Shown piece by piece: positions 1 through 10,693 of a stretch of 64,000 bases of DNA. A program made the position numbers and the translations under genes. The notes under the pieces are model-generated. The model ran no database searches. It was not told the origin of the DNA and saw only the letters and a program-made list of their open reading frames with translations. The stretch's first letter is position 1. Every line of letters starts with the position of its first letter. The stretch comes from Archivesica marissinica (lineage: Eukaryota; Mollusca; Bivalvia; Venerida; Vesicomyidae): the NCBI GenBank assembly GCA_014843695.1, contig CM026390.1:16862759-16926758 (forward strand), given 5' to 3'.

Positions 1-508
1 TGTGGATAATACCTCGCTACACACCAGCCAGAATCGGCGATGTCACACAATCGACTGTGGATAATACCTCACTACACACCAGCCAGAATCCGAGAGATGT
101 CACACAATCAACTGTGGATAATACCTCACTACACACCAGCCAGAGGATCCGAGAGATGTCACACAATCAACTGTGGATAATACCTCACTACACACCACCA
201 GAATCGGCGATGTCACACAATCGACTGTGGATAATACCTCACTACACACCAGCCAGAATCCGAGAGATGTCACACAATCAACTGTGGATAATACCTCACT
301 ACACACCAGCCAGAATCGGCGATGTCACACAATCGACTGTGGATAATACCTCACTACACACCAGCCAGAATCCGAGAGATGTCACACAATCAACTGTGGA
401 TAATACCTCACTACACACCAGCCAGAATCGGAGATGTCACACAATCGACTGTGGATAATACCTCACTACACACCAGCCAGAATCGGAGATGTCACACAAT
501 CGACTGTG
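1..508. repeat. 55/57-bp minisatellite, about 9 copies
   Basis: Tandem copies that each begin TGTGGATAATACCTCACTAC. Two unit lengths partly alternate: a 55-bp form with CAGAATCGGCGATGTC and a 57-bp form with CAGAATCCGAGAGATGTC. The array runs off the left edge of the window, so its full length is unknown. The open frames across it come from the repeat. Confidence 0.95.
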
Positions 509-1124
509 TATATTGCAATAGTGGCAAGTGCACATGTACAGCAGTGGTCCTAATACTAAACTAGAAATAAGTCCCTGCTTTCATTCCTGGACTTACACAG
601 ACTGATGCACACGGTTTGGATATCAAATTGTAAATACAATCTCCCTGTGATATCTCACCAGAAATCCACATGAGTACTCCATCAACCACAATCTATGAGC
701 TGGAGCAAATAATAACCCTGGTCCTGTCTAGACACAATTTCCCCGCCAGACAAATGTGATGGTATAAATATAAAATCAAGGGAAGCATAATTCAACTACA
801 GGCGGATCAGTATATATCGATATATAAACAATAGAAAAGCTGATAAATTAAATTTCTTATATTTTTCCGCATTTTTGTATGATTTGTAATGGATTAAAGT
901 CAACCAGAATGGGATATAAAAAAAAGCCATTGCCTTAATGAATAAGTCTAAAGTACCGTAGATTTATGATTCCAGCATAAAATTCCAGCATAAAATCAGC
1001 ATTCTCAAGACAAAATTTAAACTTGTCTTCTGGCCGGGAATATATGGTAACCATGTTATCTGATGTTGGTATTATTTCACAAGCATTTGTATTAAAATTA
1101 AATATATTAATAATAATTAAATAT
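509..1124. other. AT-rich unique sequence, no gene seen
   Basis: I see no coding-like reading frame, splice-flanked exon or recognisable mobile element here. A short direct duplication (TTCCAGCATAAAA twice) lies near 972-992. Confidence 0.5.
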
Positions 1125-1627
1125 AATCCGCTTCACGGACGGATGGTTGTTTGGCTGAAGGAAAGTTATGGACGGACGGTTGTTTGGGTGAAGGAAAGTC
1201 ACGGACGGACGGTTGTTTGGCTGAAGGAAAGTCACGGACTGACGGTTGTTTGGCTGATGGAAAGTTACGGACCGACGGTTGTTTGGCTGAAGGAAAGTTA
1301 CGGACTGACGGTTGTTTGGCTGAAGGAAAGTTACGGACTGACGGTTGTTTGGCTGAAGGAAAGTTACGGACTGACGGTTGTTTGGCTGAAGGAAAGTTAC
1401 GGACTGACGGTTGTTTGGCTGAAGGAAAGTTACGGACGGTTGTTTGGCTGAAGGAAAGTTACGGATGGTTGTTTGGCTGAAGGAAAGTTATGGACGGACG
1501 GTTGTTTGGCTGAAGGAGTTACGGACGGACGGTTGTTTGGCTGAAGGAAAGTCACGGACGGACGGTTGTTTGGCTGATGGAAAGTTACAGACTGACAGTT
1601 GTTTGGCTGAAGGAAAGTTACGCAAAG
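1125..1627. repeat. 33-bp minisatellite, about 15 copies
   Basis: The unit contains GGTTGTTTGGCTGAAGGAAA followed by a variable GTTACGGACTGAC or GTCACGGACGGAC part. Because 33 is a multiple of three, all frames stay open and give WLKESYG-type repeat peptides. No exon or promoter signal supports translation. Confidence 0.95.
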
Positions 1628-1764
1628 TGATCCCCGGTGGGGCATGCAGCACCTTGCTTACAAACCATGCAATATACTCGCCCTGGAGAGAAACATGTTT
1701 GTATCTCTGTTAATCGGATTTAAGATCCCATCTGAAGCCAAGGTAATATAGCAACTTTTCAGAC

Positions 1765-1850
1765 GTAACTGGTGGATGGTCAATATTATAAACATGGACA
1801 AGCACCATGGTAAAACCACTGACCTCCCACAAGTCAGCTGGAAGCATCAG
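1765..1850. mobile_element. Fragment of a dispersed repeat (SINE6-like)
   Basis: The stretch around ACCACTGACCTCCCACAAG resembles parts of the repeats at 10,310-10,505 and 23,462-23,612, which contain ACCTACCACAAGCCAGCTGG and ACCTCCCGCAAGCTAGCTGG. Only a short body piece remains. Confidence 0.45.
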
Positions 1851-1904
1851 ACTCCCCTGCTATTGTTAATGTAACGCATACAATACATAGTATATAAACA
1901 AGAC

Positions 1905-2419
1905 ATAACTGTTCACATGAACAATGGGGCAAACAAACAACTGTTCACATGAACAATGGGGCAAACAAACAACTGTTCACATGAACAATGGGGCAAACAA
2001 ACAACTGTTCACATGAATGGGGCAAACAAACAACTGTTCACATGAAAAATTGGGCAAACAAACAACTGTTCACATGAACAATGGGCAAACAAACAACTGT
2101 TCACATGAACAATGGGGCAAACAAACAACTGTTCACATGAACAATGGGGCAAACAAACAACTGTTCACATGAACAATGGGGCAAATAAACAACTGTTCAC
2201 ATGAACAATGGGACAAACAAACAACTGTTCACATGAACAATGGGGCAAATAAACAACTGTTCACATGAACAATGGGACAAACAAACAACTGTTCACATGA
2301 ACAATGGGGCAAACAAACAACTGTTCACATGAACAATGGGACAAACAAACAACTGTTCACATGAACAATGGGGCAAACAAACAACTGTTCACATAAACAA
2401 TGGGGCAAACAAGCAACTG
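1905..2419. repeat. 32-bp minisatellite, about 16 copies
   Basis: The unit is AACAATGGGGCAAACAAACA plus ACTGTTCACATG, with scattered single-base variants (AAATAAAC, GGGACAAAC). It abuts the 39-bp array at about 2,420 with no unique DNA between them. Confidence 0.95.
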
Positions 2420-3477
2420 TCATCAGGAATGAAGTCTCGAGAGCGACGGCGATGGATGCCATCAGGAATGAAGTCTCGAGAGCGACAGCGATGGATGCCA
2501 TCAGGAATGAAGTCTCGAGAGCGACGGCGATGGATGCCATCAGGAATGAAGTCTCGAGAGCGACAGCGATGGATGCCATCAGGAATGAAGTCTCGAGAGC
2601 GACAGCGATGGATGCCATCAGGAATGAAGTCTCGAGAGCGACAGCGATGGATGCCATCAGGATTGAAGTCTCGAGAGCGACAGCGATGGATGCCATCAGG
2701 AATGAAGTCTCGAGAGCGACAGCGATGGATGCCATCAGGAATGAAGTCTCGAGAGCGACAGCGATGGATGCCATCAGGAATGAAGTCTCGAGAGCGACAG
2801 CGATGGATGCCATCAGGAATGAAGTCTCGAGAGCGACAGCGATGGATGCCATCAGGAATGAAGTCTCGAGAGCGACGGCGATGGATGCCATCAGGAATCT
2901 CGAGAGCGACAGCGATGGATGCCATCAGAATGAAGTCTCGAGAGCGACAGCGATGGATGCCATCAGGAATGAAGTCTCGAGAGCGACAGCGATGGATGCC
3001 ATCAGGAATGAAGTCTCGAGAGCGACAGCGATGGATGCCATCAGGAATGAAGTCTCGAGAGCGACAGCGATGGATGCCATCAGGAATGAAGTCTCGAGAG
3101 CGACAGCGATGGATGCCATCAGGAATGAAGTCTCGAGAGCGACAGCGATGGATGCCATCAGGAATGAAGTCTCGAGAGCGACAGCGATGGATGCCATCAG
3201 GAATGAAGTCTCGAGAGCGACAGCGATGGATGCCATCAGGAATGAAGTCTCGAGAGCGACAGCGATGGATGCCATCAGGATTGAAGTCTCGAGAGCGACA
3301 GCGATGGATGCCATCAGGATTGAAGTCTCGAGAGCGACAGCGATGGATGCCATCAGGATTGAAGTCTCGAGAGCGACAGCGATGGATGCCATCAGGATTG
3401 AAGTCTCGAGAGCGACAGCGATGGATGCCATCAGGATTGAAGTCTCGAGAGCGACAGCGATGGATGCCATCAGGATT
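2420..3477. repeat. 39-bp minisatellite derived from the SINE1 body, about 27 copies
   Basis: The unit joins GCGATGGATGCCATCAGGAA to TGAAGTCTCGAGAGCGACA. The same string, with a few substitutions, occurs once in each dispersed SINE1 copy (for example 22,252-22,290: GCGATGGATTCCATCAGGAA then TGAGGTCTCGAGAGTGA). The right flank continues as the SINE1 3' end. The unit is 13 codons long, so both strands have long open frames that I treat as artefacts. One copy, near 2,898, is shortened. Confidence 0.93.
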
Positions 3478-3531
3478 GTATTCTTGAGAGCGATTACCCT
3501 GTTGTTTAAGAAATTATTTCATAACTGAGCT
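3478..3531 (+). mobile_element. SINE1 3' remnant bordering the 39-bp array
   Basis: After the last 39-bp unit the sequence reads TTGAGAGCGATTACC, then TTTAAGAAATTATTTCATAA and CTGAGCTAAAATA. This follows the order of the SINE1 3' end (GAGAGTGATTAATATAAG, AAGAACTTGTTTC, GAGCTAAAATAAATTTG) in diverged form. It shows that the neighbouring array expanded inside a SINE1 copy. Confidence 0.75.
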
Positions 3532-6122
3532 AAAATACCCAATACAAAATGCGTAAATGCTGTATCTAAACACGCCCAATACAAAATGCGTAAATGCTGT
3601 ATCTAAACACGCCCAATACAAAATGCGTAAATGCTGTATCTAAACACGCCCAATACAAAATGCGTAAATGCTGTATCTAAACACGCCCAATACAAAATGC
3701 GTAAATGCTGTATCTAAACACGCCCAATACAAAATGCGTAAATGCTGTATCTAAACACGCCCAATACAAAATGCGTAAATGCTGTATCTAAACACGCCCA
3801 ATACAAAATGCGTAAATGCTGTATCTAAACACGCCCAATACAAAATGCGTAAATGCTGTATCTAAACACGCCCAATACAAAATGCGTAAATGCTGTATCT
3901 AAACACGCCCAATACAAAATGCGTAAATGCTGTATCTAAACACGCCCAATACAAAATGCGTAAATGCTGTATCTAAACACGCCCAATACAAAATGCGTAA
4001 ATGCTGTATCTAAACACGCCCATTGGTTGTGTTTGTAAAATGGTAAATGTGTTCTGCCCATACAAAATGCGTAAATGCTGTATCTAAACACGCCCAATAC
4101 AAAATGCGTAAATCTAATACAAAATGCGTAAATGCTGTATCTAAACACGCCCAATACAAAATGCGTAAATGCTGTATCTAAACACGCCCAATACAAAATG
4201 CGTAAATGCTGTATCTAAACACGCCCAATACAAAATGCGTAATGCTGTATCTAAACACGCCCAATACAAAATGCGTAAATGCTGTATCTAAACACGCCAA
4301 ATACAAAATGCGTAAATGTGTATCTAAACACGCCCAATACAAAATGCGTAAATGCTGTATCTAAACACGCCCAATACAAAATGCGTAAATGCTGTATCTA
4401 AATACAAAATGCGTAAATGCTGTATCTAAACACGCCCAATACAAAATGCGTAAATGCTGTATCTAAACACGCCCAATGCGTAAATGCTGTATCTAAACAC
4501 GCCCAATACAAAATGCGTAAATGCTGTATCTAAACACGCCCAATACAAAATGCGTAAATGCTGTATCTAAACACGCCCAATACAAAATGCGTAAATGCTG
4601 TATCTAAACACGCCCAATACAAAATGCGTAAATGCTGTATCTAAACACGCCCAATACAAAATGCGTAAATGCTGTATCTAAACACGCCCAATACAAAATG
4701 CGTAAATGCTGTATCTAAACACGCCCAATACAAAATGCGTAAATGCTGTATCTAAACACGCCCAATAAAAATGCGTAAATGCTGTATCTAAACACGCCCA
4801 ATACAAAATGCGTAAATGCTGTATCTAAACACGCCCAATACAAAATGCGTAAATGCTGTATCTAAACACGCCCAATACAAAATGTAAATGCTGTATCTAA
4901 ACACGCCCAATACAAAATGCGTAAATGCTGTATCTAAACACGCCCAATACAAAATGCGTAAATGCTGTATCTAAACACGCCCAATACAAAATGCGTAAAT
5001 GCTGTATCTAAACACGCCAATACAAAATGCGTAAATGCTGTATCTAAACACGCCCAATACAAAATGCGTAAATGCTGTATCTAAACACGCCCAATACAAA
5101 ATGCGTAAATGCTGTATCTAAACACGCCCAATACAAAATGCGTAAATGCTGTATCTAAACACGCCCAATACAAAATGCGTAAATGCTGTATCTAAACACG
5201 CCCAATACAAAATGCGTAAATGCTGTATCTAAACACGCCCAATACAAAATGCGTAAATGCTGTAAAACACGCCCAATACAAAATGCGTAAATGCTGTATC
5301 TAAACACGCCCAATACAAAATGCGTAAATGCTGTATCTAAACACGCCCAATACAAAATGCGTAAATGCTGTATCTAAACACGCCCAATACAAAATGCGTA
5401 AAATCTAAACACGCCCAATACAAAATGCGTAAAAATGCGTAAATGCTGTATCTAAACACGCCCAATACAAATGCGTAAATGCTGTATCTAAACACGCCCA
5501 ATACAAAATGCGTAAATGCTGTATCTAAACACGCCCAATACAAAATACAAAATGCGTAAATGCTGTATCTAAACACGCCCAATACAAAATGCGTAAATGC
5601 TGTATCTAAACACGCCCAATACAAAATGCGTAAATGCCCAATACAAATGCGTAAATGCTGTATCTAAACACGCCCAATACAAAATGCGTAAATGCTGTAT
5701 CTAAACACGCCCAATACAAAATGCGTAAATGCTGTATCTAAACACGCCCAATACAAAATGCGTAAATGCTGTATCTAAACACGCCCAATACAAAATGCGT
5801 AAATGCTGTATCTAAACACGCCCAATACAAAATGCGTAAATGCTGTATCTAAACACGCCCAATACAAATGCGTAAATGCTGTATCTAAACACGCCCAATA
5901 CAAAATGCGTAAATGCTGTATCTAAACACGCCCAATACAAAATGCGTAAATGCTGTATCTAAACACGCCCAATACAAAATGCGTAAATGCCCAATACAAA
6001 ATGCGTAAATGCTGTATCTAAACACACCCAATACAAAATGCGTAAATGCTGTATCTAAACACGCCCAATACAAAATGCGTAAATGCTGTATCTAAACACG
6101 CCCAATACAAAATGCGTAAATG
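3529..6122. repeat. 37-bp minisatellite, about 70 copies (2.6 kb)
   Basis: The unit is GCCCAATACAAAATGCGTAA plus ATGCTGTATCTAAACAC. It is highly homogeneous, with a few truncated units (for example near 4,105, 4,400, 5,265 and 5,400) and one non-canonical insertion at 4,019-4,060. It starts immediately after the SINE1 3' remnant. Minus-strand frames encode YWACLDTAFTHFVLGVF-type repeats and are not gene-like. Confidence 0.97.
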
Positions 6123-6931
6123 CCATATCATAGTGCAAAGGAGACAATTCAGACATATATTAATAGATTTCTAAATTTGAAAAAGTGACCTTGTATAGAG
6201 GTCACTAATTTAAATGGAAAACAACATCTTATGGCAAAAGGGACACAACCCAGTGTTTTACTAACAAAAAATGTTTAAATAGGACAAATTAAAAGGAGTC
6301 AAAGTAGCTGTCTTTCAATCTACCACTCTACCAATCTACGTTTTGACTCAATTTTGGATATGTGACATTGATCTGAAGGTCTGTGTACATTTCATTGTAT
6401 TAGGGCAAATTGCCACATTAAGCTTATAATTTCCAATTTATTCAAAAATCCTGTACTTGTATGTTCGAATTTACCAAGGTCTGCCTGCCCGCCGCTCGAA
6501 GGCACTAAGGGAGTGATCGTACACCTGAATTTTGCATGCAGCACACCCAGTAATCCCTTACAAATCTGCATAGTTCAATGAAATTTCCCACGGAATAATT
6601 TCAGAGTCATGGCTCAGAATAAAATTGGACTTCAATTAGTAACCTTGACCTTGGAAATACAGGTCTGGGTCTGGTCTACATAACAAATCATAATACTGGT
6701 ATTGTGATCAGTTGTGAAATTCCTCCATTGTGGACAAGGAAATAGATAACCTTGACCTCTAAACCTGGCCTTGCCAGTACATACAGGTGATCACATCTAC
6801 AAGTTATAGGCCAATCACCAACAGGATGGAAAAGACCAAAGCAATGTACCCCTGTCCTTTCAAGGTGGCATAATAACAATAATAATAAATCAACAATACA
6901 TATACAATTGAACATCATTGCTAACAACTAA
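6123..6931. other. Unique intergenic sequence
   Basis: This is AT-rich sequence with scattered TGACCTTG / CCTTGACCT words, such as GTAACCTTGACCTTGG near 6,640. There is no convincing coding exon. The 79-codon minus frame at 6,688-6,927 has no splice or start context and no recognisable domain. Confidence 0.5.
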
Positions 6932-7140
6932 AAGAAGAAATTGGACTGAACGAACCATATTGCTCAAATTCAAAATGTCATCCACTTGATTAACAATATT
7001 TTAGAAGAAATTGGACTGAACGAACAATATTGCTGAAATTCAAAATGTCATCCACTTGATTAACAATATTTTAGAAGAAATTTGATAGAACGAACCATAT
7101 GGCTCAAATTCAAAATGTCATCCACTTGATTACAATATTT
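6932..7140. repeat. 70-bp direct repeat, 3 copies
   Basis: Three tandem copies begin AGAAGAAATTGGACTGAACG and contain CAAAATGTCATCCACTTGAT. The third copy has more substitutions (TTTGATAGAACG). Confidence 0.9.
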
Positions 7141-7506
7141 TTTTGACCAAGGGAATAAATCTACAAGAACATGTCATATTCCTGTTCAAAATAATAATAA
7201 TTTGTAGAAAGCTTGTTGTCATGTATTGTACTCGTTCCAAGAAGAGTTTTATCCAAATATTTCAGTAATGAAACCCAGCCTCAGACAACCTTAATTTGAA
7301 TAGCATTCATGTAGTTCGGTTTTTTCCGTAGATCCATTTCTGTTCTTAATCAAATCAGAAAATATCAAACCAAAATTGTGAATGGATCACTTTCAGCATG
7401 TTTTACCAAAATGGGACACTCGTATTACACAGTATACAGTGCAATATTATCTTTCTGAACACGAATACGGCATCAATTACTACACAAGTTTTGTCAAATA
7501 CATGTA

Positions 7507-8213
7507 CAGTAAAACCCCTCTCAAAATCTGAACTCCTCTAAACTGGAATTTCATCAAAACCAAACAAATTTCTTGGTCCTGAATTTTTCTCTTCTTTGTT
7601 CATTGTAAAAGAACCCTCTGTAAACCGGAACTCATCATTTCCAAATACCAAACAGACTTCTTAAAAAATATGTGCCTTTTCAACTGTAATTACTCATGTA
7701 AATCAAACAGCAACTTGTTTTGATCAAATATGAAACTGACTGTTCTTTTAACCCATTCAACACCAAGTAACTGACATGGACTGGTCCATGATATTTTTAG
7801 ACCAATAAATTAATAACAAAATTACATTTGGATCAGTTCATTTATCAAAATGGGTAATTTTTTTTCTAAAAATAGTTATATTACTTGAAAAAAGTGCAGA
7901 TCCTGATGAGACGGCTCATTACGAGTCGGCTCATCTGGATCTACACGTTTTTGTAAGCCAATTTAGAGGTCTGTGGTGTTGAAAGGGTTAAGCAAACAAA
8001 CTACTTTCATCTATTTTTTCGGAATAATGTATTGTACACATAAAATTAATCAGTTTTTTATTAACTGCCAAACTATAAACATGTCTTAGCCTCCTTCAAA
8101 GCATTGCAATGTTCAGTTGATCGTTTAGGAGAAATCTACCCCACTATGAAAACCCCTCCAAACCGAACTTTGCTTCTGGTCCGGTGGCTGTTCGGTTTAG
8201 AGGGGCTTAACGG
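7507..8213. mobile_element. pogo/Tigger-like inverted-repeat element with a nested MITE
   Basis: The left end CAGTAAAACCCCTCTCAAA, preceded by TA, pairs with the right end TTTAGAGGGGCTTAACGG, followed by TA. Internal words such as CCCTCTGTAAACCGGAAC and CCCTCCAAACCGAAC repeat the terminal motif. TA flanks and a CAGT-AAACC terminus fit the pogo/Tc1-mariner group. No transposase remains. A TTAA-flanked MITE interrupts it at 7,748-7,991. Confidence 0.6.
7752..7987 (+). mobile_element. MITE-A, piggyBac-like, copy 1
   Basis: A TTAA lies on each side (7,748-7,751 and 7,988-7,991). The termini CCCATTCAACACCA and TGGTGTTGAAAGGG are inverted repeats with one mismatch. A TTAA target duplication plus CCC-type ends is the piggyBac hallmark. 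Near the right end is a strong hairpin, AGATCCTGATGAG ... CTCATCTGGATCT. It is non-autonomous. Confidence 0.8.
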
Positions 8214-8256
8214 TATATGTATTTTATGAACACATCTCCACCTTCTGCAAATAGAG

Positions 8257-8586
8257 GTTGACCATACCCATCTATACAAACACCTTGTTGATCATACCCA
8301 TCTATACAAACACCTTGTTGATCATACCCATCTATACAAACACCTTGTTGATCATGCCCATCTATACAAACACCTTGTTGATCATACCCATCTATACAAA
8401 CACCTGGTTGATCATGCCCATCTATACAAACATCTTGTTGATCATACCCATCTATACAAACACCTTGTTGATCATACCCATCTATACAAACATCTTGTTG
8501 ATCATGCCCATCTATACAAACACCTGGTTGATCATACCCATCTATACAAACACCTGGTTGATCATGCCCATCTATACAAACATCTT
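8257..8586. repeat. 30-bp minisatellite, 11 copies
   Basis: The unit is GTTGATCATACCCATCTATA plus CAAACACCTT, with ATCATACCC/ATCATGCCC and CACCTT/CACCTG/CATCTT variants. It is ten codons long, so frames stay open on both strands. Confidence 0.95.
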
Positions 8587-8707
8587 TCATTTTTTTGGCC
8601 ATGGAAAATAACAACAAGAAACACTGATTGAAGTAATGCTGACTTAAGAATATCACCCTGTGCAACCTGATACTACAAACTGTCAGTACTGTGAATATGA
8701 TACATCG

Positions 8708-8905
8708 AAATGCAACCCAGGTTCGATCCTTGCATGATGCGATGACCGCTTTGGACAGGTGGGTTTTCTCTGGGTACTCCGGTTTCCTACCAACACAAAT
8801 GACAATATATATGCCTTCGTCCGCTCCCACTCTTGGCAAAGCTAGTGATTAATATAAGTTGTTAAAGTTTGTTTTGCAATGGTTGTAAAATAAATAAAGT
8901 TTCTA
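8708..8905 (+). mobile_element. SINE3 copy, 5' truncated
   Basis: It retains a B-box-like CAGGTTCGATCCTTGC, then a body with GGACAGGTGGGTTTTCTCTG and GGTACTCCGGTTTCCTACC, and the 3' domain GTGATTAATATAAGTTG ... TAAAATAAATAAAGTTT. The body resembles the V-domain of V-SINEs, judged from memory. The A-box half of the head is missing. Confidence 0.75.
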
Positions 8906-8997
8906 CTTTCCATTCATTGTCGTGTTCTGTTGCATCAACTTTTCACAATAATGAAGATGTATTGTACCAGGGTGCACATGGTAAATATGCACCTGCC

Positions 8998-9941
8998 TTT
9001 ATGAAGTCCAACCCGCATGCAAACATTACTGCCATGCCTTTATGAAGTCCAACCCACATGCAAACATTACTGCATGCCTTTATGAAGTCCAACCCGCATG
9101 CAAATATTACTGCCCATGCCTTTATGAAGTCCAACCCGCATGCAAACATTACTGCCATGCCTTTATGAAGTCCAACCCACATGCAAACATTACTGCATGC
9201 CTTTATGAAGTCCAACCTGCATGCAAACATTACTGCCCATGCCTTTATGAAGTCCAACCTGCATGCAAACATTACTGCCATGCCTTTATGAAGTCCAACC
9301 CGCATACAAACATTACTGCCATGCCTTTATGAAGTCCAACCCGCATGCAAACATTACTGCCATGCCATTATGAAGTCCAACCTGCATGCAAACATTACTG
9401 CCATGCCTTTATGAAGTCCAACCCGCATGCAAACATTACTGCCATGCCTTTATGAAGTCCAACCCGCATGCAAACATTACTGCCATGCCTTTATGAAGTC
9501 CAACCCGCATGCAAACATTACTGCCATGCCTTTATGAGGTCCAACCCGCACGCAAACATTACTGCCATGCCTTTATGAAGTCCAACCCGCATGCAAACAT
9601 TACTGCCATGCCTTTATGAAGTCCACCCGCATGCAAACATTACTGCCCATGCCTTTATGAAGTCCAACCACATGCAAAACTTTACACTGCCATGCCTTTA
9701 TGAAGTGCAACCCACATGCAAACATTACTGCCCATGCCTTTATGAAGTCCAACCTGCATGCAAACATTACTGCCATGCCTTTATGAAGTGCAACCCGCAT
9801 GCAAACAGTACTGCCATGCCTTTATGAAGTGCAACCCGCATGCAAACAGTACTGCCATGCCTTTATGAAGTCCAAGCTGCATGCAAACATTACTGCCCAT
9901 GCCTTTATGAAGTCCAACCCGCATGCAAACATTACTGCCCA
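8998..9941. repeat. 41/42-bp minisatellite, about 22 copies
   Basis: The unit is GCCATGCCTTTATGAAGTCC plus AACCCGCATGCAAACATTACT. Insertion or loss of a C (GCCCATGCC, GCATGCC) gives 40-42 bp lengths, so frames break and restart along the array. Confidence 0.95.
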
Positions 9942-10302
9942 TAATAACAGAAACTCTCAATACACTACTGTTTCTACAGTCTTAATTTTGGACGGACATT
10001 TTAAATGATTTAATATATTTTATAGATCAATCTTGTACCAGGACAAAGTACTCCATGTAGGTACTAGAGAAACTTAAACTAACTTTTATGGAAATATTAT
10101 CAAAACCTCAAACATTGCTGGGGAAAACTAGAACTATCACTGAAGGCCAGACTGCTTATTTCATAGCAACCATGCATAGTAACTGCTTCATACAGAGAAA
10201 CTGTTCCAATATCTAAAATAACACTCATACATTATTTAAATAAATATTATTACTAATGAAATATGTACTGGAAATTAACGAATGCCACCACCCACTTCTA
10301 TG

Positions 10303-10308
10303 TTTATT
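10303..10308 (-). promoter_or_regulatory. Candidate polyadenylation signal for the PP1 gene
   Basis: TTTATT on the plus strand is AATAAA on the minus strand, about 330 nt downstream of the PP1 stop codon. It is the first canonical hexamer I noticed after the stop. It lies at the edge of a dispersed repeat, so its use is uncertain. Confidence 0.35.
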
Positions 10309-10309
10309 T

Positions 10310-10505
10310 TGCTTTTGTGGTTTAACGTCGCATCAACAGCTTAGGTCATATTGTGAGCCATATTCCAGCCATTATCGGTGGAGGAAGAGCCCGGGTGCCC
10401 CTTCGAGCAGTATTTCAAGGTAGAACCATTGACCTACCACAAGCCAGCTGGATAGCTTCCTCACATGAAATAATTCGACACCACCGGTGGGATCCACCTC
10501 TATGT
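10310..10505. mobile_element. SINE6-like dispersed repeat
   Basis: The sequence GTTTAACGTCGCATCAACAG ... CTACCACAAGCCAGCTGG ... ACCGGTGGGATCCACC shares blocks with 52,250-52,360 (left part) and 23,462-23,612 (right part), which has a tRNA-like head. It is probably a head-truncated copy, possibly contributing to the 3' UTR of the PP1 gene. Confidence 0.5.
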
Positions 10506-10636
10506 ACAAGTTTCCCAATGGTGTAATAATTAGAGAAGACGTCGGTCCAAAATGAAGCTGTACAAACTCTAGTTACACACTATATACAAATAGCGCTTTG
10601 AACAGTAATATCATATCTCCACTGCACCCTATACAG

Positions 10637-10693
10637 CTACTTCTTTTTCTTCTTATCAGATTTCTCATCAACTATCAGCCTCTTACTCTGGGG
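10637..10693 (-). CDS. PPP1C: PP1 gene exon E6 (last coding exon)
   Basis: The acceptor TTTGTTTCAG precedes 18 codons and TAG, reading [18 protein letters not shown]. The first residue continues PP1's conserved ILK-P at position 298. After that the tail is unlike the usual PP1 C terminus and lacks the TPPR cyclin-dependent kinase site known in vertebrate PP1. The run of five lysines could act as a basic localisation or binding signal; that is inference. Phase 0 matches the upstream exon. Confidence 0.85.
   Translation of the reverse strand, partial: PQSKRLIVDEKSDKKKKK

Noticed and set aside
2325..3528. Frames of 180-386 codons on both strands
   Set aside because: A 13-codon SINE-derived minisatellite is open in several frames; being open on both strands at once is an artefact pattern.
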